From positions 1-64,000 of the forward strand of contig NZ_MUNU01000012.1 of the NCBI RefSeq assembly GCF_002001085.1: a stretch of DNA of 64,000 nucleotides, given 5' to 3'. Both the position numbers and the translations under genes were made by a program. Numbering within the stretch: position 1 is the first letter of the stretch; each line of letters starts with the position of its first letter. Below are positions 39,868-47,406 of this stretch, piece after piece. A model generated the notes under the pieces. The model saw only the letters and a program-made list of their open reading frames with translations, ran no database searches and had not been told where the DNA came from. The stretch is from Rhodanobacter sp. B05 (lineage in GTDB: Bacteria > Pseudomonadota > Gammaproteobacteria > Xanthomonadales > Rhodanobacteraceae).

Positions 39868-40416
39868 ATGACTGTTGTCCGCTGCTCACAGAAGCTGCTC
39901 AAACGTTTGCGCCAGCCGTCCGCGCCAGCGGAGCCGGCGCCGCATGACAATCCGCTTGGCGAGTGGTGCGCCGACATCGACTTCATCGACCGCCAGCCGT
40001 TCGTGCTGCTGATGAACGCAGCCACCGGCGCCGTGCTGGTGGTGCCCGGTCGCGCCGCCGATTTGAAATGCCTGCATATCATGGCGGCGGAGCAGCTACA
40101 GTTTCTGTTCGCCGCCTGCGGTGTGGGCGGCACGCTCGCCGAAGCCGAACTGGATGCCTGGCGAATGCCGCCAACGTTCACGCGCAACGGCAATCGCAGC
40201 CTGGTCGCATCGATGAACCAGCGCAAGTACGAAGCGTGGACGCAATTCGCCTGCAGCCGCCTGACCGCGTTCGAGGTGGCGCTGCGCATGCTGGAGACGC
40301 CGTTCTCGCGCAGGGATCTGGGTCGCGGCTTCCACTTCGCCGCCGACTTGCTGCGCGCCCGCTTGCTGCCCTCGGCGAAAGTGATTCCGCTTCACGCGGC
40401 ACGCGGCCTGCATTGA
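39868..40416 (+). CDS. DUF6933-like protein of unknown function
   Basis: The 182-residue product starts VVRCSQKLLKRL and continues NPLGEWCADIDFIDRQPFVLLMNAATGAVLVV in pieces, the pattern I associate with DUF6933 (short cytosolic proteins). No catalytic motif, signal peptide or membrane segment is visible. It is divergent from the GSU2403-type gene across about 200 nt that include the strong inverted repeat. No Shine-Dalgarno is evident before ATG 39868. A functional link between the two is inference from position only. Confidence 0.65.
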   Translation: MTVVRCSQKLLKRLRQPSAPAEPAPHDNPLGEWCADIDFIDRQPFVLLMNAATGAVLVVPGRAADLKCLHIMAAEQLQFLFAACGVGGTLAEAELDAWRMPPTFTRNGNRSLVASMNQRKYEAWTQFACSRLTAFEVALRMLETPFSRRDLGRGFHFAADLLRARLLPSAKVIPLHAARGLH

Positions 40417-40489
40417 GCCGCACACTCGGGAGGTCGCCGTGGCGATGAGTTGCTTCGCTGAGCAGCGAGGCGTGGTTCTGGCGGCCCCC

Positions 40490-40534
40490 CCGGACAAGGC
40501 CTGCCGCGGATACGCTCAAGGTGCCTTGTTGTCC
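40490..40534. repeat. Inverted repeat at the 3' end of the carboxypeptidase gene
   Basis: CCGGACAAGGC (40490-40500) is mirrored by GCCTTGTTGTCCGG (40521-40534) with a 3-nt bulge. The right arm lies in the last codons of the carboxypeptidase gene. It may end transcription of the two convergent genes, although no T-run is present. Confidence 0.4.
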
Positions 40535-41664
40535 GGTGCCTGATGCCGCGTCGCCACCAGCACATGAGACTTGTGGTTGCTCTTGCGGTGTGCGAGTTGC
40601 GCGGCGGCATGTCGATGCGGCGCCTGGCGGTGATGGAGGCAGCTGGCGCCGCGACGATGCGTGCAGGTGGCACGGGCAATCGCGACGTGGTGACCACGCA
40701 GATGGCGACGATGGTGCGCCGGCACCGGCACGGACCCGGCCTCGGCGCTGCTGATCGGGGAAAGCGCCGCCAGCACCTGGCGGGCCATGCTGGAATGAGG
40801 ATCCGCGGCGCGGGCCACCACGATCGCCGGTGTCGGGCGATGATCGAACCCATCGTCCAGCAGGCGTGCCATCACCTTGTCGCGTGCCGCGGCGGTTCGC
40901 CCGCCCATGACCACGCCGAACAGGCGATGGCCGTCGCGCACGGCGGTCGAGGCGAGATTGAAACCGGATGCGTCGGTAAAGCCGGTCTTCAGGCCATCCA
41001 TCCCCGGAAAATGATCCATCAGGTGATTGTGACCGCGCACCAACCGTCCGCGGAAAACGAACTCCTTGGTGGCAAAGTAGTGCGTGTCGTTCGGGAAGTC
41101 GCGATAGAGCGCCACCGCCAGCGTCGCCATGTCGCGCGCGGTCGTCGTGTTATCGGGGTCCGGCAGGCCGGAGGCGTTGTCGAAATGCGTGTGCTGCATG
41201 CCCAGCTGCGCGGCCTGGGCGTTCATCAGGTCGGCGAAGTGCTGTTCGGAACCGCCCAGCCCTTCCGCCACCACCGTCGCGGCATCGTTGGCCGACTTGG
41301 TCACCATGCCGAGGATGCAGTCCTTCACACTGATGGTCTGACCGCGGCGCAGGCCAAGCTTGGTCGGCGCCTTCGCCGCTGCCCAGGCCGAGACCGGCAA
41401 CTTCTGGTCAAGTTTCAGCTTGCCGTCGTGCAGCGCCTGCAGGGTGAGGTAGAGCGTCATCATCTTGGCCAACGAGGCCGGGTAGTTCTGCTGATCGGGA
41501 TTGACCGCATCCAGCACCTGACCGGTGGCCGGGTCGACGACGATGGCGGCATAGCCGGCATGAACCACGCCGACAAGGCTGCCCAGGCAGCACGCGAGTG
41601 CCGCCAGCAACACTGTTCGAAACCGCCGCCGCAATCGCGCCGGCTTGATGGACTTGACTGCCAA
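40516..41664 (-). CDS. Serine-type D-alanyl-D-alanine carboxypeptidase (S11 family) with a His-rich tail
   Basis: This periplasmic penicillin-binding protein trims the terminal D-Ala of stem peptides. The three active-site motifs are SLAK (residues 64-67), SAN (124-126) and KTG (226-228). I place the start at TTG 41664 because GAGGAG lies 6 nt upstream and a normal signal peptide follows (basic KPARLRRRFR, then LLAALACCLGSLVG, then VHA). ATG 41718 would add 18 residues before an overlong basic region. After the catalytic domain there is no PBP5-type beta domain; instead about 70 residues rich in His, Arg and Ala follow (HHRRHLRGHHV, THRRG, HHRQAPHRHAA). Such a tail could bind metal, polymer or membrane; that is speculation. 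Confidence 0.85.
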   Translation of the reverse strand: MAVKSIKPARLRRRFRTVLLAALACCLGSLVGVVHAGYAAIVVDPATGQVLDAVNPDQQNYPASLAKMMTLYLTLQALHDGKLKLDQKLPVSAWAAAKAPTKLGLRRGQTISVKDCILGMVTKSANDAATVVAEGLGGSEQHFADLMNAQAAQLGMQHTHFDNASGLPDPDNTTTARDMATLAVALYRDFPNDTHYFATKEFVFRGRLVRGHNHLMDHFPGMDGLKTGFTDASGFNLASTAVRDGHRLFGVVMGGRTAAARDKVMARLLDDGFDHRPTPAIVVARAADPHSSMARQVLAALSPISSAEAGSVPVPAHHRRHLRGHHVAIARATCTHRRGASCLHHRQAPHRHAAAQLAHRKSNHKSHVLVATRHQAPDNKAP

Positions 41665-41670
41665 CCCCTG

Positions 41671-41676
41671 CTCCTC
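41671..41676 (-). promoter_or_regulatory. Shine-Dalgarno that selects a TTG start
   Basis: GAGGAG on the minus strand lies 6 nt before TTG 41664. No comparable site precedes the upstream ATG 41718. Confidence 0.6.
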
Positions 41677-41742
41677 GGCATGTTTGATCGCGACATCGCT
41701 GCGCGTGGCGCCGACCATAGTGCATGGCGAGCGCAATTTCCA

Positions 41743-41770
41743 TAGATAACGCACGAAATTCGTCGCCCAA
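41743..41770 (-). promoter_or_regulatory. Promoter of the carboxypeptidase gene
   Basis: -35 TTGGGC (41770-41765), a 16-nt spacer and -10 TATCTA (41748-41743) predict a start near 41736 and a leader of about 70 nt. Confidence 0.5.
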
Positions 41771-41964
41771 ACATATGTTTTTCAAACGTTAAGCGACGGG
41801 CTGACGACGTGCGCCCGCACCGCGCCGTGCCGCTGCGCACATGCCCGGGCGTACACCCCCGGAACAGGCCACGTCCCCCGGGATGCGCGAAGATCCGCCC
41901 CCGACGCGGAGATGACCACAGCACGGACGCTCGCCGGCCCGGCTTGGCGGAGGATGCCAACCAC

Positions 41965-41970
41965 TACAAT
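41965..41970 (+). promoter_or_regulatory. -10 element TACAAT placing +1 on the ABC-F start codon
   Basis: TACAAT, then GGGCGG (6 nt), then ATG 41977. TTGGCG 15 nt upstream is a possible -35. A leaderless transcript is implied. Confidence 0.55.
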
Positions 41971-41976
41971 GGGCGG

Positions 41977-43839
41977 ATGTCTCTTATCCAATTGCAACGC
42001 GTCGACTTCAGCATCGGCGGCCCACTCCTGCTCGAACATGTCGATCTGTCGATCGAGGTCAACGAGCGTGTCTGCATCGTCGGTCGCAACGGCGAAGGCA
42101 AATCCACCCTGATGAAGCTGATCGCCGGGGAGCTGCATGCCGACGACGGCGAGGTGCGCATCCAGAACGGCATCGTGGTCGCGCGAATGGCGCAGGAAGT
42201 GCCGCAGGACACCGCCGGCAGCGTGTTCGACGTGGTCGCCGAGGGGCTGGGCGATCTCGGCCACCTGCTGGCGCGTTACCACCATCTGATCGCCGAAGGT
42301 GACTTCGACGCGCTCGGCGACGTGCAGCACCAGATCGAGGCGCAGCACGGCTGGGACCTGGACCGCCGCGTCAGCGATGTGCTGACCCAGTTGGAGCTGC
42401 CCGGCGACACCGACTTTGCTGCGCTGTCCGGCGGCATGAAGCGCCGCGTGCTGCTGGCCCAGGCACTGGTGCGCAAGCCCGACGTGCTGCTGCTGGACGA
42501 GCCGACCAACCATCTCGACATCGAGGCGATCGGCTGGCTGGAAACCTTCCTCAAGCAGTTTGCCGGCAGCATCCTGTTCGTCACCCATGACCGCAGCTTC
42601 CTGCGTGCGCTGGCCACCCGCATCGTCGAGATCGACCGCGGCGCGCTGACCGACTGGCCCGGCGACTACGACAACTACCTGCGTCGCCGCGAGGAGCGCC
42701 TGCACGCCGAGGCGCAGGCCAACGCGCTGTTCGACAAGAAGCTGGCGCAGGAAGAGGTGTGGATTCGCCAGGGCATCAAGGCCCGCCGCACCCGCAACGA
42801 AGGTCGCGTGCGCGCGCTGAAGGCGCTGCGGGTGGAGCGCGCCGAGCGGCGCAACCTCGGCGGCAACGTGAAGATGAACGCGGCCAGCGCGCAGGCCTCG
42901 GGCAAGAAGGTGATCGACCTCAAGCACGTGCATCAGGCCTACGACGGCCGCGTGCTGATCGACGATCTGTCGACCACGATCATGCGCGGCGACCGCATCG
43001 GCATCATCGGCCCGAACGGCGCCGGCAAGAGCACCCTGCTGAAAATCATGCTGGGCGAACTGACGCCACTGCGCGGCACGGCCGAGCTGGGCACCGGTAT
43101 CCAGATCGCCTACTTCGACCAGCATCGCCTGCAGCTCAACGATGCGCTCAACGCGCTGGACAACGTGGCCGAAGGCCGCGAGTTCATCGAGCTCAACGGC
43201 CAGCGCAAGCACATCATCGGCTACCTGCAGGATTTCCTGTTCTCGCCCGACCGTGCGCGCGCGCCGATCACCCGCCTCTCCGGCGGCGAGCGCAACCGCC
43301 TGCTGCTGGCCAAGCTGTTCGCGCAGCCATCCAACCTGCTGGTAATGGATGAGCCGACCAACGACCTCGACGTCGAGACGCTCGAACTGCTGGAAGAACT
43401 GCTGACCGACTACCAGGGCACCCTGCTGCTGGTCTCGCACGACCGCGCGTTTCTCGACAACGTGGTGTCGAGCACGTTGGTATTGGAAGGCGAAGGACGG
43501 ATCGGCGAGTACGTCGGCGGCTACAGCGACTGGCTGCGCCAGCGGCCTACCGCACGCACACCGGCGACGACCGGAAAACCGGCTGCAGCTGCGCCGGCAC
43601 CTGCCCCGCCAGCCGTACCGAAGCGCAAACGCAGCTTCAAGGAACAGCACGAACTGGAGCAATTGCCCAAGCGCATCGAACAGTTGGAGAACGAGATCGC
43701 CGCGAAGGGCGAAGCGATGAACGACCCCGCGTTCTTCAAGCAGGACAGCGCGACGATCACCCGGGCCAACGAGACCGTGGCCAAACTGCAATCCGAGCTG
43801 GACACCGCCTACGCCCGCTGGAGCGAACTGGACGGCTGA
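41977..43839 (+). CDS. ABC-F family ATPase (Uup/EttA-like)
   Basis: ABC-F proteins are soluble twin-ATPase proteins that act on the ribosome or on DNA rather than in transport. The 620-residue product has two nucleotide-binding domains. The first has Walker A GRNGEGKST (residues 36-44), signature LSGGMKRR and DEPTNHLD. The second has GPNGAGKST near 345-353, LSGGERNR and DEPTNDLD. A P-site-type linker lies between them (ARRTRNEGRVRALKALR). A C-terminal coiled coil after an Ala/Pro-rich hinge (FKEQHELEQLPKRIEQLE) is typical of Uup. ATG 41977 matches the family start and its -10 box; the frame is open upstream but not protein-like. Confidence 0.92.
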   Translation: MSLIQLQRVDFSIGGPLLLEHVDLSIEVNERVCIVGRNGEGKSTLMKLIAGELHADDGEVRIQNGIVVARMAQEVPQDTAGSVFDVVAEGLGDLGHLLARYHHLIAEGDFDALGDVQHQIEAQHGWDLDRRVSDVLTQLELPGDTDFAALSGGMKRRVLLAQALVRKPDVLLLDEPTNHLDIEAIGWLETFLKQFAGSILFVTHDRSFLRALATRIVEIDRGALTDWPGDYDNYLRRREERLHAEAQANALFDKKLAQEEVWIRQGIKARRTRNEGRVRALKALRVERAERRNLGGNVKMNAASAQASGKKVIDLKHVHQAYDGRVLIDDLSTTIMRGDRIGIIGPNGAGKSTLLKIMLGELTPLRGTAELGTGIQIAYFDQHRLQLNDALNALDNVAEGREFIELNGQRKHIIGYLQDFLFSPDRARAPITRLSGGERNRLLLAKLFAQPSNLLVMDEPTNDLDVETLELLEELLTDYQGTLLLVSHDRAFLDNVVSSTLVLEGEGRIGEYVGGYSDWLRQRPTARTPATTGKPAAAAPAPAPPAVPKRKRSFKEQHELEQLPKRIEQLENEIAAKGEAMNDPAFFKQDSATITRANETVAKLQSELDTAYARWSELDG

Positions 43840-43867
43840 AAGACGGCGCGCCCGCGGATCGACGGCG

Positions 43868-43873
43868 TATCAT
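43868..43873 (+). promoter_or_regulatory. -10 box before the GST gene
   Basis: TATCAT lies 28 nt before ATG 43902, which has GGAAA as Shine-Dalgarno. No clear -35 is seen. Confidence 0.35.
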
Positions 43874-43901
43874 CCGCCCACCCCCTCGCGCGGAAATCGC
43901 C

Positions 43902-44531
43902 ATGTACACGCTCTACTACAGCCCCGGCTCGGCCAGCATGCTGGTGCACCTTGCCCTGCTCGAGATTGGCGCGCCGCACGTGCTGGAGCACGTCGATCTC
44001 GACGCCGGCCAGCAGCGCAGCGCGGCCTACCTGGCACTGAACCCGAAAGGCGTGGTGCCGACCCTGATCGTCGACGGCGTGCCGCACGGCGAAGCCGCGG
44101 CGCTGGCGATGCTGCTCGCCGAACGCCACCCCGACACCGCGCTCGCTCCGTCACCCGGCAGCGCGCAACGCGCCGACTACCTGCAATGGATGCTGTACCT
44201 GGCCAATTCGCTGCAGCCGCGTTTCCGCGCGTGGTTCTATCCAGGCGATCACCTGCCGAGCGCCGCCGACCACATCAAGGAGGCCGCACGCATCGGCATC
44301 GAGGCATGCTGGACGCGCATCAACACGCACCTGGCCACCCACGGCCCCTACCTGCTTGGCGACAACTTCGGCGTGGTCGACCTGTACGCGCTGATGCTGA
44401 TGCGCTGGTCGCGCAACATGCCACGGCCGGCCACCAGCTGGCCGCATCTGGCCGAGTTCGCCACGCGATTGAAGGCGCGCCCGTCGTGGAAGCAATTGTG
44501 CGACAGCGAAGGGCTGACCGAGTGGGCTTGA
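43902..44531 (+). CDS. Glutathione S-transferase family protein
   Basis: The 209-residue protein has a thioredoxin-like N-domain (YTLYYSPGSASMLVHLALLEIG, with the family NPKGVVPTL cis-proline motif near residues 47-55 and GEAAAL for glutathione contact) and an all-helical C-domain (LGDNFGVVDLYALMLMRW). It probably conjugates glutathione to small electrophiles or acts as a reductase; the substrate is not readable. It overlaps no neighbour, and a GIY-YIG gene follows after 4 nt. Confidence 0.88.
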   Translation: MYTLYYSPGSASMLVHLALLEIGAPHVLEHVDLDAGQQRSAAYLALNPKGVVPTLIVDGVPHGEAAALAMLLAERHPDTALAPSPGSAQRADYLQWMLYLANSLQPRFRAWFYPGDHLPSAADHIKEAARIGIEACWTRINTHLATHGPYLLGDNFGVVDLYALMLMRWSRNMPRPATSWPHLAEFATRLKARPSWKQLCDSEGLTEWA

Positions 44532-44535
44532 GCCC

Positions 44536-44847
44536 ATGAGCGATTCGCCCGATGCCGATGCCTGGGCCGTCTATCTGATCGAGTGCGCCGACGGCCGCGT
44601 CTACACCGGCATCGCACGCGACCCCGAGCAACGCTACGCCAAACACCTCGCCGGCAAAGGCGCCCGCTTCACCCGCTCCAACCCGCCGCGGCAGATGCTG
44701 GGCTGGGTCTGGGTTGCCGGCCACGGCGAAGCGCTGCGCCTGGAGATCGCCTGGAAGCGGTTGTCGCGCGACCAGCGCATCGCCGCACTGCGAGCGGGGA
44801 TCCGGGAAATGAAAGGGCGGGAGCTGGGGCAGGAAACGCGGGCGTAG
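44536..44847 (+). CDS. GIY-YIG nuclease-fold protein (UPF0213)
   Basis: The 103-residue protein consists of a single GIY-YIG domain: WAVYLIECADGRVYTGIARD carries the modified VYL...VYTG pair, followed by Arg (EQRYAKH) and a downstream Glu (LRLEIAWKR). Members of UPF0213 (YhbQ-like) are small predicted endonucleases possibly acting in DNA repair. It follows the GST gene by 4 nt and is probably co-transcribed. Convergent lysR begins only 20 nt beyond its stop, and no terminator is visible. Confidence 0.9.
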   Translation: MSDSPDADAWAVYLIECADGRVYTGIARDPEQRYAKHLAGKGARFTRSNPPRQMLGWVWVAGHGEALRLEIAWKRLSRDQRIAALRAGIREMKGRELGQETRA

Positions 44848-44867
44848 ACGACGGCTTTGCTTCCCTC

Positions 44868-45809
44868 TCAGCCTTTGTCGACGATGTCCGAGTAGCGCTT
44901 CAGATGATCGATGAACGCCCGCAGTTTCGGCGTCATCTGATGGCGGCCGGGGTAGTAGAGAAACATGCCCGGTGCGATCGGCGCGAACGGCTCCAGCACG
45001 CGCACGAGCTTGCCGGCCTGTACCGGGCCAGCCGTGATCGGTTCGGGTACCTGGGCAAGCCCCACCCCTTCGATGGCCGCGCCGAGCATGGCTGAGTAGT
45101 CATGGACAATCAGCGATCCGGCGACGACCGCCTCGATCGGCCCGCTGTCGCCGACCCCGTTGTTGCTGACGAACGACCATGGCGCGATCGACCCGTTCGA
45201 GCGGCGGATGCGGATGCAGGCATGCTCGCGCAGATCGTCGACACGCTCGGGCCTGCCCTTGCGACGCAAATAGTCGGGGCTGCCGACGACCGCGAGTGGA
45301 AACGACGGCGTCAGCCGCACCGCGACCATGTCCGCCTCGACGAACTGACCAAACCGGATGCCGGCATCGAATCCGCCGGCCGCAAGATCGAGCAGCGCCG
45401 GACTCGCGGCGATCTCCACCTCGACGTCGGGATAGGCCTGGCAGAACGACGCGATCAGCGGCTCCAGCAGGATCGGCACCACCGCCGGCGGCACCGTGAG
45501 GCGCAACAGCCCGGCAGGCCGCTGCCCGAGATCACGCGCCACCTCGCTCGCCGCAACCAGTTCCTCGAAGGCGGGCTTTGCGCGCGAAAGGAACCGCTCG
45601 CCGGCCTCGGTCAGGCCGACACTACGGGTCGTGCGTACAAAGAGCGTGGCACCAACACGTGCCTCGAGTACGCGTACCGCCTGGCTCATCGCCGATGGGC
45701 TCACCCCGAGTTCTGCCGCCGCCTTGCGAAAGCTGCGGTGCCGGGCAACGCTCAGGAACGCCTCGACGCCATCGAGCGCGCCCTGCCTCACTGTGAAGTT
45801 CTGCTTCAT
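44868..45809 (-). CDS. LysR-type transcriptional regulator
   Basis: The 313-residue protein has a winged-helix DNA-binding domain at about residues 12-70 (AFLSVARHRSFRKAAAELGVSPSAMSQAVRVLEARVG) and a periplasmic-binding-like effector domain at about 95-300 (GLLRLTVPPAVVPILLEPL, FDAGIRFGQFVEADMVAVRL). It resembles the DsdC/YafC-type group that includes many oxidoreductase regulators. It is divergent from the membrane protein at 45912, which is the most likely target. The 102-nt spacer would hold both promoters. Confidence 0.92.
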   Translation of the reverse strand: MKQNFTVRQGALDGVEAFLSVARHRSFRKAAAELGVSPSAMSQAVRVLEARVGATLFVRTTRSVGLTEAGERFLSRAKPAFEELVAASEVARDLGQRPAGLLRLTVPPAVVPILLEPLIASFCQAYPDVEVEIAASPALLDLAAGGFDAGIRFGQFVEADMVAVRLTPSFPLAVVGSPDYLRRKGRPERVDDLREHACIRIRRSNGSIAPWSFVSNNGVGDSGPIEAVVAGSLIVHDYSAMLGAAIEGVGLAQVPEPITAGPVQAGKLVRVLEPFAPIAPGMFLYYPGRHQMTPKLRAFIDHLKRYSDIVDKG

Positions 45810-45911
45810 GCCTCATCCACATTGTCGCGAATAGTCGTACGCCGGAAGCGGTAGTACCTTTTTTTCAGCGGCGTTCGAGGCCGCGTCAGCCTGCATTCGA
45901 CAGGAGGCCAC

Positions 45912-46433
45912 ATGTCACCGGCTACCATCTTCCTGCTACAACTGTTTCTCGGCTACGTCGCGTGGTTGCTGTGCTTCGGCGCGTACATCTGGCCCAGGCT
46001 CAAGTCGATGGATCGGGTCGAGGCGCAGCGCGCGATCGCCACGCTGCACAGTTTCCGCTTGTTCGGGCTGGTCTTCATCCTGCCTGGCGTGATCGGCCCG
46101 AACCTGCCATCCGGCTTCGCGACGTTCGCGGCCTATGGTGACCTCGCCACGGGAATACTCGCCATGCTGGCGCTGCTTGCGGTGAGAAAACGCGCGCTCT
46201 TCGGGCCGCTTGTCCTTGGCTACAGTCTCGTGGGCATCGTCGACCTCGTTGTCGATTACTACCACGGTATCCGGCTGGGCCTTCCCGAACTGGCTGGCCA
46301 GTTGGGAGCGACCTACGCGATCCCGATCATTTATGTTCCCTTGCTGATGGTCACGCACCTCGCCGCGCTCTACCTGCTGGCGTGCCCTCAGCCCAAGGTG
46401 GCTCGGGTCGTCATAGGCGATGCGGCAGCGTGA
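45912..46433 (+). CDS. Small multi-span membrane protein, function unknown
   Basis: The 173-residue product has four or five hydrophobic segments: about 7-27, 48-66, 77-96, 104-122 and 137-157. Charged loops include RLKSMDRVEAQRAI. I do not recognise the family. A strong Shine-Dalgarno (AGGAGG) lies a few nucleotides before ATG 45912. It sits divergently beside the lysR gene, so it is a candidate member of that regulon, perhaps for transport or response to a small hydrophobic compound. No catalytic motif is visible. Confidence 0.75.
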   Translation: MSPATIFLLQLFLGYVAWLLCFGAYIWPRLKSMDRVEAQRAIATLHSFRLFGLVFILPGVIGPNLPSGFATFAAYGDLATGILAMLALLAVRKRALFGPLVLGYSLVGIVDLVVDYYHGIRLGLPELAGQLGATYAIPIIYVPLLMVTHLAALYLLACPQPKVARVVIGDAAA

Positions 46434-46478
46434 CTGGTCGGATCAGGCACGCAACGTGGCCGCCCGAGCGCCATCGCA

Positions 46479-46976
46479 TCACTCGATAACGTGCCGCGCC
46501 GCTTCCCCGCCGTGCACCGCGCCGGTCACCAGCCGCTTGTCGAAGGTGGCCAAGCGGGCGCCGTGCTTCACGGCCAGCGCCAGCAGATAGCTGTCAGTGA
46601 CCTGGCCGGACTGCAGCAGGCGATCCCGGTTAACGAGCGGGGAATCCAGCAGGCTGAGATCAGCCGGCCAGAAGACATGCCCCGGCTGGTTGCACAGGTC
46701 CATCAACAGTTCCACAGCCTGTGCGGTCGTAGCCACTGCGTTGGCGTAACGCGGATGCGACATGATGCGCAGCGCACCATTCTGGGTCAGGTTGCAACTG
46801 GCCCACGACGCCCGCGCCGTGGCAAACCACGCGTGCGCAACCGCGTGTTGCGGGTGGATCGGGTCAAGCAGGGCGAGCAACACATTGACGTCCAGCAACC
46901 AGGTCGTCTCCGGCTCGGACCAGGCGCCGCGGGATTCGCGCACCGCCGGCCTGGCCTTGCGGCTCACGGTGACCAC
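46479..46976 (-). CDS. PIN-domain ribonuclease toxin, VapC type
   Basis: The 165-residue protein has a PIN fold: TTWLLDVNVLLALLD with the first catalytic Asp near residue 29, CNLTQNGALRIMSHP, and TDSYLLALAVKHGARLATFDKRL with the C-terminal acidic residues. VapC toxins cut specific RNAs and are neutralised by VapB. About 25 residues precede the PIN core. The start is GTG 46976, overlapping the upstream antitoxin gene by 13 nt; a GTG three codons later is equally possible. This order, antitoxin first with overlap, is standard for type II systems. Confidence 0.85.
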   Translation of the reverse strand: MVTVSRKARPAVRESRGAWSEPETTWLLDVNVLLALLDPIHPQHAVAHAWFATARASWASCNLTQNGALRIMSHPRYANAVATTAQAVELLMDLCNQPGHVFWPADLSLLDSPLVNRDRLLQSGQVTDSYLLALAVKHGARLATFDKRLVTGAVHGGEAARHVIE

Positions 46977-47203
46977 GGCGTGTCGTCGCGCAGCGCATTG
47001 ATCTGATCAAGCGTCATCGGCCTGGCGCCCGGACGCACCGGCATCAGGCGAATCCCGTTGCGGTATTGCGGCGAGGATGCGGGCGGCACCAATCCCTTGC
47101 GCGCCAACTCCGACACCACTTCGCCCAGCGTCTTGCCTTGTTGCTGCGCCAAGGCACGCGCCGCAGCCATGACATCTTCATCGAGTTTGAGAGTGGTACG
47201 CAT
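46964..47203 (-). CDS. VapB-type antitoxin (ribbon-helix-helix)
   Basis: The 79-residue protein begins MRTTLKLDEDVMAAARALAQ, a ribbon-helix-helix N-terminus that binds DNA as a dimer, and continues GKTLGEVVSELARKGL. The C-terminal part, rich in Arg and Pro (IRLMPVRPGARPMTLDQ), would wrap the toxin. GGAG precedes ATG 47203. Four 7-bp direct repeats lie just upstream and could be its operator, giving the usual autoregulation. Confidence 0.85.
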   Translation of the reverse strand: MRTTLKLDEDVMAAARALAQQQGKTLGEVVSELARKGLVPPASSPQYRNGIRLMPVRPGARPMTLDQINALRDDTPWSP

Positions 47204-47223
47204 GACGCAATGCTCCGCAAGAA

Positions 47224-47251
47224 TGCATCAAACATCACGCATCACGCATCA
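47224..47251 (-). promoter_or_regulatory. Four 7-bp direct repeats before vapB
   Basis: Read on the minus strand the units are TGATGCG, TGATGCG, TGATGTT and TGATGCA, contiguous and 20 nt before the vapB start. Ribbon-helix-helix antitoxins commonly bind tandem short repeats. Confidence 0.55.
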
Positions 47252-47284
47252 TGTGTCAAGCAGTTCCACACGCATCACTACTCA

Positions 47285-47396
47285 CCCGGCTTCTCTCACC
47301 CAGCTTCTCTCACCCGGCTTCTCTCACTCGGCTTCTCTCACTCGGCTTCTCTCACTCGGCTTCTCTCACTGGACTTCTCTCACTCGGCCTCTACCA
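47285..47396. repeat. Tandem array of eight 14-bp units
   Basis: The consensus unit is CTCGGCTTCTCTCA. Units 1-6 differ at one or two positions, unit 7 at two, and unit 8 is degenerate. The array fills the gap between the histidine kinase stop (47407) and the vapB promoter region. The TCTCTCAC core is shared with the GAGTGAG intergenic repeat family. Confidence 0.85.
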
Positions 47397-47406
47397 TCCG
47401 ACTCAT

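Noticed and set aside
47285-47396. CRISPR-like array
   Set aside because: The units are contiguous 14-mers without spacers and no cas genes are near; it is a simple tandem repeat.
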